From Novosphingobium sp. (GTDB taxonomy: Bacteria > Pseudomonadota > Alphaproteobacteria > Sphingomonadales > Sphingomonadaceae), in assembly GCA_024236175.1 (NCBI GenBank), contig JACKKY010000004.1, positions 12,501 through 76,500 of the forward strand: 64,000 nt of DNA. The letters are read 5' to 3'. Made by a program: the position numbers and the translations under genes. Below are positions 55,388 through 63,698 of the stretch, piece by piece; position 1 is the first letter of the stretch, and every line of letters begins with the position of its first letter. The notes below the pieces were generated by a model. That model made no database searches, was not told the DNA's origin, and saw only the letters and a list, made by a program, of their open reading frames with translations.

Positions 55388-55807
55388 TCAGCTCTCCTCC
55401 GCTTCGCGGGTGACGCCGCGAAGCCTGCTGTTGGCGATCCAGATGAAAGCAATGCCGGCCACACCGCTGGCCGCGCCCATCAGCAGCGCGTTGACCAGCG
55501 GAAGCGGCATCATCGCCGCCGCCATGCCGACCACCATGCCGCTCACCATGCCGGTAAACATCAGCGGCACCATTGCTTCCATCGCGCCCAGCTTGATCGC
55601 TGCCGGAAAGAAGAAAAAAAGCCCCGCCAGCATGCCGACCGCCATCATCACGAACATTGCGACGATCATGTTCCAGCCGGGTCCGACAATCGCCCAGCTG
55701 ATTGCGCCGACGATCACGCCAAGTACCAGATTGGCAAGAAAGTCGCCGACGACGTAATACAATCGATGATCCAAGGCCCGCCTCCCCAGTCCAACTGTCG
55801 TACTCAT
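55388..55807 (-). CDS. Small hypothetical membrane protein
   Basis: A 139-residue protein from ATG 55807 (MSTTVGLGRRALDHRLYYVVGDF) with four predicted membrane helices rich in Met, Gly and Ala (for example WNMIVAMFVMMAVGMLAGLFFFF). No family recognised. The longer open frame upstream is the shadow of the divergent MATE gene. It is first in a two-gene unit with the methyltransferase. Confidence 0.72.
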   Translation of the reverse strand: MSTTVGLGRRALDHRLYYVVGDFLANLVLGVIVGAISWAIVGPGWNMIVAMFVMMAVGMLAGLFFFFPAAIKLGAMEAMVPLMFTGMVSGMVVGMAAAMMPLPLVNALLMGAASGVAGIAFIWIANSRLRGVTREAEES

Positions 55808-55883
55808 AGGAAGAATACCGCCCCTTGTCACTCGTTCGGCAACGCGATTGACGCGCGCCTGCGGGGCTGCGACCGGCAAGAGG

Positions 55884-57248
55884 ATGACGTCGTCCGAATC
55901 CAGATCAGAGCCCGGTGCATCACGGCTTGTATGGGCAATCGCGCTGCCGGCGATGCTGACGAATGTCGCAACCGCCCTGTTCGGGCTGGCCGACATGTGG
56001 GTGATCGGCCGCCTCGGCGACGCCGCCGCCCAAGGCGCGGTAGAGCTCGGCGCGAAATTCATGATGGGCCTGCTGATCGCCTTCAATTTCCTGCGTACCG
56101 GCACCATCGCCCTCACGGCGCAATCGGCAGGCAGCGGCGATGCCGATGAGCGGGCGACCACGCTCGCCCGTGGCGTCGCCGTGGCTGTCGCGATCGGTGC
56201 GCTGCTTATGCTGCTGCGACCGGTTATTGTCTCCGTGGGGCTCGATCTGCTCGAAGCGCGCGACGATGTCGCAACCGATGCACGAACCTATATCGACATC
56301 CGCTACTGGGCAGCGACGGCCTGGCTGATCAATTGCGTGTTGGTCGGCTGGTTGATCGGACAGCGCCGGGTGCGGATTGTCCTCGTCATCGAAATCATCG
56401 CGAATGTGGTCCACATCGCGCTAGACCTTGCGCTGGTGCTGTTGCTCGGCTGGGGTGTCGCAGGCGTCGCCGTAGCTACAGTGAGTTCCGAACTGCTCAA
56501 GCTGGCGAGCGTCGCCGCCATCGTTGCCGCAGACCCCGCCGCCAGGCAGGCCGCCGGCCGTATTGCCGACGCGGCAACCTGGCGCTTCGACGCACTCAAG
56601 CGATTGTTCGCGCTCAACCGGGACCTGTTCCTTCGCACGCTGTTGCTCACCGGCGCCATGCTGATCCTCGCACGCGGAGGCGCCCAGCAGGGCCCGGTGA
56701 TACTGGCGGCCAACGGCATATTGTTTCAGCTGTTCATGCTCTCGACACTTGTGCTCGACGGCTTCGAGAGCGCAGCCCAGGTCCTGTGCGGCGAAGCAAA
56801 GGGGGCACAGGACCGCGCCCGTTTCCACTCCGCGCTGCGGGCCAACCTCGTCTGGGGATGGCTGACCGGCGCCGCGATCTGTCTCGCCTACCTTGTTGTC
56901 GGAGGCCGTTTCGCAATGAGCTTCAGCACCGATCCGGCGGTAGCACAGACTGCGCAGGCCTATGCGGGGTGGATCGTGCTACTGCCCCTGCTGGGCGTAA
57001 CCTCATTCGTACTCGACGGCGTGTTCGTGGGAGCTGCCTGGACTCGTGCCATGCTCGCAACAATGGCAGTCGCATTTGCCGTCTACATCGCCTTGCTGGC
57101 CATCGCTGCACCGCTGGGCAATCACGGCCTTTGGCTGTCTTTCAGCGTCTTCTTCGTGATCCGTGCGGCAGGTCAGCTCGCCTTCATGCCCCGCCTGATC
57201 CGACGAGACTTTTCCGGCAACGCGCCTAGTCCGCCTCGGCCCCGCTGA
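55884..57248 (+). CDS. MATE family efflux transporter (DinF-like)
   Basis: A 454-residue inner-membrane antiporter from ATG 55884 with AAGAGG upstream. Twelve helices in two bundles are expected; WAIALPAMLTNVATALFGLADMWVIGRLG is the N-terminal MATE pattern and LFALNRDLFLRTLLL the second-half start. DinF-like members export drugs or reactive compounds with Na+ or H+. Its last 23 bases overlap the convergent flavin-type gene. Confidence 0.92.
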   Translation: MTSSESRSEPGASRLVWAIALPAMLTNVATALFGLADMWVIGRLGDAAAQGAVELGAKFMMGLLIAFNFLRTGTIALTAQSAGSGDADERATTLARGVAVAVAIGALLMLLRPVIVSVGLDLLEARDDVATDARTYIDIRYWAATAWLINCVLVGWLIGQRRVRIVLVIEIIANVVHIALDLALVLLLGWGVAGVAVATVSSELLKLASVAAIVAADPAARQAAGRIADAATWRFDALKRLFALNRDLFLRTLLLTGAMLILARGGAQQGPVILAANGILFQLFMLSTLVLDGFESAAQVLCGEAKGAQDRARFHSALRANLVWGWLTGAAICLAYLVVGGRFAMSFSTDPAVAQTAQAYAGWIVLLPLLGVTSFVLDGVFVGAAWTRAMLATMAVAFAVYIALLAIAAPLGNHGLWLSFSVFFVIRAAGQLAFMPRLIRRDFSGNAPSPPRPR

Positions 57249-58257
57249 AGCCCTGGAAGGCGAAAGCGGCCTCGGCCCGATAGCGAGCCCCGGCGGTCGG
57301 CTCGGGCGCGTGATCCGGCATCTTGGGAAGCGGGAGGCCCCGCCGCCCGAGTTCGTATTCGATCCGCTGCATCAGCGCGTCGCGGGTCTCCGGCTTCGGA
57401 TTCAGGATTTCTGCGGGGTCGGCCATCAGCGGGTGCACCGGCAGGGATCGCTCGACCCGGACCAGCGCCACGTCACCCTCAATGTTGGCCTCGCCGAGGA
57501 ATATCTCGATCCCTTCGAAGGAAACCGAGGCCTTGCCTCCCGACCAGGGCAGCCACGCGGGCATGACCAGCCGGAAACCGCCTTCGTCTGCATCGACCTC
57601 GCGAGCCCTGATCGGCAGCGGATAGCCTTCGGAGTCGACCAGCGTCAGATGCGCCGGCGCCTCACGTGCCAGCGCGATCTGCGCCAGCTCGCGCCAGGAT
57701 CGCCCTTCCTGCCATGGCGCCTTGCTCCCGCCACCCGATGGTGGTGGATCGGACTGCGGAAAATCGGTACCATCCGGGGCGCGCCATTCCTGCGGCGGTT
57801 CGTTCATTGCGGCAGGGCTGTCCCACCAGCGGACCACCGCCGGCTTCACGCACACGAGGATCCTCGTGAAATACCAGATCGCCTTGCGCGTTACCGACTC
57901 GTAGTCGATCACATCAGGATCGAGGAAGCCGGTCATGATCTGTTCGGAGAGGTACCTCTCAAGGTTGGCCTGGAAGTCTCGGTCGCGCACGGCGGCCATG
58001 CCGGACATAGAGACAACCGGCTCGTCCGGCCCGCCCTCGAACAGCAGGCCGACTTTCGGATTGCGACGCGCCCGTTCCGCCTTGACTGGATAGGCCAGCC
58101 CCGTCGCCGAATCGATGGTTTCGAGGTCCTCGCTGGTAAACGGCACCAGCGGCGTGTTGATCGGCATGCCCGCCTTGCTGACAGTCGCGAACTCGCAGAA
58201 ATACCGCGTTCGGACGAGATGGGCGACGTGTTCGGGCAGGTGATCCAGATAGGTCAT
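57226..58257 (-). CDS. Pyridoxamine 5'-phosphate oxidase-like flavin-binding protein
   Basis: A 343-residue protein from ATG 58257 (MTYLDHLPEHVAHLVRTRYFCEFATVS). The N-terminal split beta-barrel (residues 1-145) has the PNPOx-like ATVSKAGMPINTPLVPF and RRNPKVGLLFEG patterns. The C-terminal part repeats a related barrel (HLTLVDSEGYPLPIRAREVD). Such proteins bind FMN, heme or F420 and include reductases and oxidases of unknown substrate. It is convergent with the MATE gene. Confidence 0.82.
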   Translation of the reverse strand: MTYLDHLPEHVAHLVRTRYFCEFATVSKAGMPINTPLVPFTSEDLETIDSATGLAYPVKAERARRNPKVGLLFEGGPDEPVVSMSGMAAVRDRDFQANLERYLSEQIMTGFLDPDVIDYESVTRKAIWYFTRILVCVKPAVVRWWDSPAAMNEPPQEWRAPDGTDFPQSDPPPSGGGSKAPWQEGRSWRELAQIALAREAPAHLTLVDSEGYPLPIRAREVDADEGGFRLVMPAWLPWSGGKASVSFEGIEIFLGEANIEGDVALVRVERSLPVHPLMADPAEILNPKPETRDALMQRIEYELGRRGLPLPKMPDHAPEPTAGARYRAEAAFAFQGFSGAEAD

Positions 58258-58434
58258 GGCCGGGTTGCTCCTCCGCAACGCAAACAGGGGAAAATCCCTC
58301 CGGGACGCAAGCTGGGGCTGGACGGCAGTGCAAGTCAATTGCCAAGGTCTGCGCGGGGAAGAGGATGGGGGTTTGAATATGCCGATGCGAATGCGGCCTG
58401 ACTGCCCAGACGACGAAATGGGCCGCCGGCGGCG

Positions 58435-59943
58435 ATGAGCGAACGCTATCCCGACCCGGCCCGCAGGGCGCTGATAACTGCATCCACGATGCTGGCTGCC
58501 ATTCTGGTGACACTGGACGCCACGGTCGCCAATGTCGCCCTGCCCCGGATCCAGAGCAGCGTTGCGGCCTCACCCGAGCAGATCGTCTGGGTCGTGACCT
58601 CCTATGTGATTGCGGGAGCGATCTTCACTCCTCTCAGCGGCTGGCTCGCGACGCGCTATGGACGCAAGGAGGTTATGGTTGCCTCGGTCGCCGGCTTCAC
58701 CCTGTCGTCGATCGCCTGCGGCCTCGCCACCAATCTCGAGATGCTCGTCCTTTTCCGGTTGCTGCAGGGCGCCTCCGGTGCGGCGATGGTTCCGCTCAGC
58801 CAGGCAACGTTGCTCGACATCAATCCGCCGGAGAAGCACGGCCAGGCGATGGCCCTGTATGGCATGGGGTCGATGCTGGGCGGGATCATCGGTCCGGCAC
58901 TCGGCGGATGGCTGACCGACTGGCTTTCCTGGCGGGCAGTGTTCCTGATCAACATCCCGTTCGGCGCGCTGGCCTGCATCGGCATGTTCATCTTCATGTC
59001 CCCCTCGCCCAAGGACAGCACTTCACGCTTCGACCTGTTCGGCTTCGCCGCGCTGTCGATCTTCCTCGCCAGCCTGCAGCTGATGGTCGACCGGGGACAG
59101 CAGCTGGACTGGTTCGATTCGATCGAAATCTGCATCGAGGCGACGTTCATGGCCGCTTTCGGCTACGTCTTCCTCGTCCACATCTTCTCCGCGAAATCAC
59201 CCTTCATCCGCCCGGCCCTGTTCCGGGACCGGAATTTCCTGATCGGATCGATCATCAGCGCCGTGCTCGGCGTGCTGGTGTTCGGCGCGATGCCGCTGAT
59301 CGGGATCATGCTGCAACAGGGGCTGGGATACCCGGTCTTGCTGGCAGGACTGGTGCAGGCGCCGCGCGGCATCGCCACCATGTTCTCAATGATCATCGCC
59401 GGACGGCTGATGGGCAAGGTCGACACGCGCTTCCTGCTGCTGATCGGCATGGTTTCGACCGGGATCGGCTTCCTGATGATGTCGGGCCTGTCCCTCGAAA
59501 GCCACCAGAACGAAATCATCGCATCCGGCATCATGCTGGCGATCGGTTCGGGGATGATCTTCGTGCCGCTTTCGACGATAGTCTTTTCGACGCTCGATCC
59601 GGCCCTGCGCAACGAAGGCGCGGCGCTCTTCGCATTGGTCCGCAACATCGGCTCGTCTGTCGGGATCTCACTCCTCCAGATCATGACGATCCGCAACGCG
59701 GCGACAGTCCAGTCGCGCCTGACCGAAGGGGTAAGGCCCGACAATCCCGCGATGGACCTGACATGGCCGGAACTAGACTTCACGTCTTCCGAGAGCCTCA
59801 CCGGAATGCATCACGAGATTGCCCGGCAGGCGATGATGGTCGGCTACATCGACTCCTTCTGGTTCCTGTTCGTGCTGAGCCTGATCCTGATGCCGATCAT
59901 CTGGCTGATGCGCCCGCCGAAACGGCCCGCAAACGGCGCATGA
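58435..59943 (+). CDS. DHA2 (EmrB/QacA) family MFS transporter, second copy
   Basis: A 502-residue 14-helix antiporter. TLDATVANVALPRIQ (motif D1), GWLATRYGRKEVMV (motif A) and GIIGPALGGWLTD (motif C) are visible. It is a clear paralogue of the protein at 44129-45631, sharing LSQATLLDINPPEKHG and TVQSRLTEGVRPDNPA. As with the first copy, no EmrA partner or regulator adjoins it. Probably exports a toxic compound linked to the island. Confidence 0.92.
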   Translation: MSERYPDPARRALITASTMLAAILVTLDATVANVALPRIQSSVAASPEQIVWVVTSYVIAGAIFTPLSGWLATRYGRKEVMVASVAGFTLSSIACGLATNLEMLVLFRLLQGASGAAMVPLSQATLLDINPPEKHGQAMALYGMGSMLGGIIGPALGGWLTDWLSWRAVFLINIPFGALACIGMFIFMSPSPKDSTSRFDLFGFAALSIFLASLQLMVDRGQQLDWFDSIEICIEATFMAAFGYVFLVHIFSAKSPFIRPALFRDRNFLIGSIISAVLGVLVFGAMPLIGIMLQQGLGYPVLLAGLVQAPRGIATMFSMIIAGRLMGKVDTRFLLLIGMVSTGIGFLMMSGLSLESHQNEIIASGIMLAIGSGMIFVPLSTIVFSTLDPALRNEGAALFALVRNIGSSVGISLLQIMTIRNAATVQSRLTEGVRPDNPAMDLTWPELDFTSSESLTGMHHEIARQAMMVGYIDSFWFLFVLSLILMPIIWLMRPPKRPANGA

Positions 59944-60051
59944 CCAATCGGGGCTCGGGCGGGACCTCTCATCGAAAGCGGGCATGCCCCTTGGTTGACG
60001 AGCGGTATCCCTCTCCGTAGCCATTGCGGACCGGCGGAATAAGGCGATCCG

Positions 60052-60633
60052 ATGCGTATTATCTCACTTTTCTCGGCACTGGCATTGAGCCTTGCTCCGG
60101 CCGCGACACGTGCCGAAACAATCAAGATCCCGGGCGACCTGTGCGGGAAACTGTCCATCGATTCCGCTGAGCCGCTCGAAGGCAAGTGGATTGCGGTCAA
60201 CCGCCAGGGTGGCGGTTCTGTCGGGAGCCGGATTGTCGCGATGGACGACCGGCCGAAGGAAAAGCTGACACTGGAATATGCCGGCAACGGTATTCTGATC
60301 TTTCGCGGAAAGAACGACCTGGGCGATCAGCGGCTGGACATGAAGCCGCAGACGGTCCCCGAAGATCTGCCCAGCACGTTCAACGTCCAGAACGGCAAAG
60401 GCAAGATCATCACAGTCGACATCAGCGAGCTGCTTCCCTGCGTCTGGGGGCGAATGCCCGGCTACAAGGGCCACATCGACTATCCATTGCCCGGCGTCGG
60501 CGAAATGAGAATGACGGTGATGCTCAATTTTCCAAGTGAGCAGATGGGCTTCGGCGCGCTCCATTTCACCGGATCGATGCAAGGACAGGAAATCGATGTC
60601 TGGCGTTACGTGACGCTCACCCGGAAGGAGTGA
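60052..60633 (+). CDS. Hypothetical secreted protein
   Basis: A 193-residue protein with a signal peptide (MRIISLFSALALSLAPAATRA, cleaved after TRA). The mature part shows two Cys (DLCGKL and LLPCVWG) and a beta-rich pattern, with no family I recognise. It lies 108 bases after the MFS gene on the same strand and may belong to the island or be independent. Confidence 0.72.
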   Translation: MRIISLFSALALSLAPAATRAETIKIPGDLCGKLSIDSAEPLEGKWIAVNRQGGGSVGSRIVAMDDRPKEKLTLEYAGNGILIFRGKNDLGDQRLDMKPQTVPEDLPSTFNVQNGKGKIITVDISELLPCVWGRMPGYKGHIDYPLPGVGEMRMTVMLNFPSEQMGFGALHFTGSMQGQEIDVWRYVTLTRKE

Positions 60634-60681
60634 ACCGCCCCCGCCAGATCAGTTTGCTCACGTCCTGGCCCTAGGGCCGGT

Positions 60682-61464
60682 TCACGTAGCCGAAGCAAGC
60701 TTTCTGCTCCTGACCTCTTCGCAGAAGCCCAACGTTTTCGAAGCGATCAAGTCGAGCGGCGCGGCGCTCAGCGGATGGCCATTGCCCTCGAATACCACGA
60801 GTTTCGCACCCGGAATCATCCGGGACAGCTGCATCGACTGGCTGACCGGCGCAACGCTGTCTTCAGTGGCAGCCATAAGCAGGACCGGGCTATCTATTTG
60901 CGGAATCAGCGCCTTGTCGACCGGCGGGTTGTCGGCGAAACCCGCTGCCATCCGGTCGTTGTATTTCCGGACTTCCTGCCAGTTCGGACCGTGGATCTTC
61001 TCGCAGATCATCGCGAAGGGCTTGCCCTCCTTCCGCACACGATCCTCGGAAGCGAGAAACCGCGCCTGCGCGATGGCGCGAGCATCGAAACGAAAGCGCA
61101 GCCCCGTCAAAACGACCCCGCTGACGATACCCGGGTAGCGGGTGAGCATATTCAGCGTGGCGAGGCTGCCCCAGCAATGGCCCAGGATAAACGGCCGGTC
61201 GAACCCGGCACGCCTGATGTTGTTCGCAAGATCGTCGGCCATCTCATCCATGGAACAACCGCTGGGGACCGGCCGTCCGCCATGCCCCAGCAAATTGAAC
61301 GCGTAGCACTTCATGCCCGGCACGATCCGCCGTCCAAGCTGCCTCATGTCGTGTTGGCTACCGCCGCCGCCGTGCAACAGCACAAGGACATCATGGTCCG
61401 TGCCGGCACCTTTGCGCGAGGCATCGGACATCCCGAGCTCATGCGATACTTTTGCGGCTTCCAT
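60682..61464 (-). CDS. Alpha/beta hydrolase with Cys nucleophile
   Basis: A 260-residue alpha/beta hydrolase fold protein. The oxyanion-side motif is LLHGGGGS. The nucleophile elbow reads LGHCWGS with Cys97 where Ser is usual. Asp202 (ATEDSVAP) and His230 (EGNGHPL) complete the triad. Cys elbows occur in dienelactone hydrolases, PHA synthases and a few esterases. Start could also be ATG at codon 12. It lies downstream of tRNA-Arg on the same strand with a 196-base gap that holds no gene. Confidence 0.88.
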   Translation of the reverse strand: MEAAKVSHELGMSDASRKGAGTDHDVLVLLHGGGGSQHDMRQLGRRIVPGMKCYAFNLLGHGGRPVPSGCSMDEMADDLANNIRRAGFDRPFILGHCWGSLATLNMLTRYPGIVSGVVLTGLRFRFDARAIAQARFLASEDRVRKEGKPFAMICEKIHGPNWQEVRKYNDRMAAGFADNPPVDKALIPQIDSPVLLMAATEDSVAPVSQSMQLSRMIPGAKLVVFEGNGHPLSAAPLDLIASKTLGFCEEVRSRKLASAT

Positions 61465-61660
61465 CGCGATGGGCTTATCCGCTTTTTCGCTGGCAGATCA
61501 AGCCAATAGCAAGCGCGGAAGGGAGCGTCCCAGATCAGGGAGCAAATGGCGCGCCTGAGAAGAGATTCTTCGAACGCGCCACAGGTCGCGACTGCGGCTC
61601 GGGCTTTCGCCCGCCTTCGCGGAGGCATCGAACGAAGTGAGATTGCCGCGAGAGAAACGA

Positions 61661-61737
61661 TGGCGCGCCCGGCAGGATTCGAACCTGCGGCCCCAAGCTT
61701 AGAAGGCTCGTGCTCTATCCAACTGAGCTACGGGCGC
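61661..61737 (-). tRNA. tRNA-Arg (anticodon TCT)
   Basis: A 77-nt cloverleaf on the minus strand, GCGCCCGTAGCTCAG at its 5' end and an encoded CCA at 61661-61663. The anticodon loop CTTCTAA gives TCT, reading AGA/AGG. Acceptor and T stems pair fully. No integrase or attachment duplication is visible beside it. Confidence 0.97.
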
Positions 61738-61814
61738 GCGCGGCTTCTCCATTAGCCTGCTTCGCGCGCCGCGCAAACCGGGTTAGGCTGTTCTGACTGG
61801 TGAGGGAGAGATGA

Positions 61815-62939
61815 GTGCAGCCGTTTTCCGTGAACATTCCGGAAGAAGCCCTCGACGAGGTCCGGCAACGGCTGGAGGCAACGCGATGGATCAAGGATGT
61901 CGCCGGTGAGGTTCCCGGTTACGGCGCCTGTCTGTCCTTTGCACAGAGGATTGCCGACTACTGGCTGCACGAGTTCGACTGGCGCGTGCTGGAAACGCGG
62001 ATCAACGCCCAGCCGCAAGTCCTCGCCGAAATCGACGGGCTGCAGATACACGCGATCCATCGCCGCTCATCGCGGCCCGACGCCATTCCGCTGATCCTGA
62101 TCCACGGCTGGCCCAGTTCCTTCCTCGAATTCCTCGACATCTGCGAGGCGCTGGCGGAACCGGAAGGCGGTGAGCAGGCGTTCCACGTCGTCGTTCCCTC
62201 GCTTCCCGGGCACGGCTTTTCGACGACCCGGCGCGGGACGTCCCCGCGCGTGATCGCACGGCAGTTCGCCGAGCTCATGACGCGGCTGGGTTACGAGCGT
62301 TTCCTGATCCAGGGCGCGAACTGGGGAAGCTCGATCGGCACGGAAATGGCCCGCGAATGGCCGGACCGCGTGGTCGGCCTGCATCTCAACAGCGTCAACG
62401 CCAGCCCCCCTCCGCCGGGAACGGGGATCGAACTCTCGCCGCAGGACCAGGCGATGGCTGACACCTATGTCACCCTGCTCACCCATCCGCATTTCAACCT
62501 GCTTTCGCAAACGCCGTTCAGCCCCGCCCATGCGCTGAACGATTCGCCTGCCGGGCTGGCCGCGTGGATCGGCGAGAAGCTGCAGGTCTGGGCCGACACC
62601 GGAATGCCCGGGAACCCGGGACTGTCGCCGCAGTGGATGATATCGACCGCAGCGCTCTACTGGTTCACGGGCACGGCGGGCACGGCCCACATGCTCTACC
62701 GCGAGGCAGTGAACGACCCGCTTGCCGAGCGTTTCGTCACCGTTCCGACCGCAGTCGCCCATTTCGCGCGGGAGCTGGTGATCGCTCCCCGCACCTGGGC
62801 GGAACGGCATTACAACATCGTTCGCTGGACCCGCTACGTGCGCGGCGGCCACTTCGCCGCAGTCGAGGTGCCCGACCTGTTCGTGGGAGATGTGCGAAGC
62901 TTTGCCCGCGCGCTTTGCGGATCGGGCGAAGCAGGCTAG
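61815..62939 (+). CDS. Epoxide hydrolase-like protein with Asn at the nucleophile position
   Basis: A 374-residue protein from GTG 61815, preceded by AGGGAGAG; the nearby ATG 61811 is out of frame. It has the EHN N-terminal domain (VNIPEEALDEVRQRLEATRW) and an alpha/beta hydrolase core: HGWPSS (oxyanion, residues 97-102), QGANWGS at the nucleophile elbow, the acid region VAHFARE (Glu320) and His346 in GGHFAAVEVPD. True epoxide hydrolases have Asp at the elbow (QGGDWG); here codon AAC gives Asn169. So hydrolysis by the usual covalent route is doubtful. It ends ten bases before the queuosine-precursor transporter. Confidence 0.9.
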   Translation: MQPFSVNIPEEALDEVRQRLEATRWIKDVAGEVPGYGACLSFAQRIADYWLHEFDWRVLETRINAQPQVLAEIDGLQIHAIHRRSSRPDAIPLILIHGWPSSFLEFLDICEALAEPEGGEQAFHVVVPSLPGHGFSTTRRGTSPRVIARQFAELMTRLGYERFLIQGANWGSSIGTEMAREWPDRVVGLHLNSVNASPPPPGTGIELSPQDQAMADTYVTLLTHPHFNLLSQTPFSPAHALNDSPAGLAAWIGEKLQVWADTGMPGNPGLSPQWMISTAALYWFTGTAGTAHMLYREAVNDPLAERFVTVPTAVAHFARELVIAPRTWAERHYNIVRWTRYVRGGHFAAVEVPDLFVGDVRSFARALCGSGEAG

Positions 62940-62948
62940 GCATCATCC

Positions 62949-63674
62949 ATGAGCGAGCAGCCCCTCACCCATCTCGACGGCGCGACCGGCGCGCGACGCC
63001 ATTTCCGCTATTTCGACTATGTGATGGCGGCCTTCGTGGCGATCCTGCTGCTTTCGAACCTGATCGGCGCGGCCAAGCTGTCGACCGTCGCAGGCTACAC
63101 GTTCGGGGCCGGTATCCTGTTCTTCCCGGTCTCCTACGTGATCGGCGACGTGCTTACGGAAGTCTACGGCTACGCCAACGCCCGGCGCTGTATCTGGGCC
63201 GGCTTCCTCGCGATGATCTTCATGGCATTCATGAGCTACGTCGTCGTCGCCATGCCGCCGGCGGAGAGCTGGAACGGCCAGGCCGCCTACGAAAGCGTCT
63301 TCGGCCTCGTCCCGCGCATCGTCGTTGCTTCCATGCTGGCTTTCTGGGCCGGCGAATTCGTCAATTCCTTCGTGCTCGCCAAGATGAAGATCTGGACCAA
63401 GGGCAAGCTCCTGTGGAGCCGCACGATCGGCTCGACCGTGTTCGGCCAGGCGGTGGACAGCGCCATATTCTACCCGGTCGCCTTTTACGGCATCTGGGAA
63501 ACCCAGGACGTGATCGCGGTGATGATCACGAACTGGGCCATGAAAGTCGCCTGGGAAGCGATCCTGACGCCGGTCACCTATGTCGTGGTCGGCTGGCTCA
63601 AGGGCCGCGAGGGTGTCGACGTCTACGACGAAGGCACCGAGTTCTCACCCTTCGCCAAGATGGATTCCGTCTGA
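62949..63674 (+). CDS. Queuosine precursor transporter (YhhQ/VUT family)
   Basis: A 241-residue inner-membrane protein with six to seven helices. The VUT (YhhQ) patterns YVIGDVLTEVYGYANARR, FWAGEFVNSFVLAKMKI and SRTIGSTVFGQAVDSAIFYPVAFYG are clear. It imports queuosine precursors preQ0/preQ1. Its neighbour recF starts 25 bases later on the same strand. Confidence 0.93.
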   Translation: MSEQPLTHLDGATGARRHFRYFDYVMAAFVAILLLSNLIGAAKLSTVAGYTFGAGILFFPVSYVIGDVLTEVYGYANARRCIWAGFLAMIFMAFMSYVVVAMPPAESWNGQAAYESVFGLVPRIVVASMLAFWAGEFVNSFVLAKMKIWTKGKLLWSRTIGSTVFGQAVDSAIFYPVAFYGIWETQDVIAVMITNWAMKVAWEAILTPVTYVVVGWLKGREGVDVYDEGTEFSPFAKMDSV

Positions 63675-63698
63675 GGCACCTGCCTCACTCACCCGCCG

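Noticed and set aside
61661..62939. tRNA-Arg as an integration site for a mobile element
   Set aside because: No integrase, no direct repeat of the tRNA 3' end and no change of gene style nearby.
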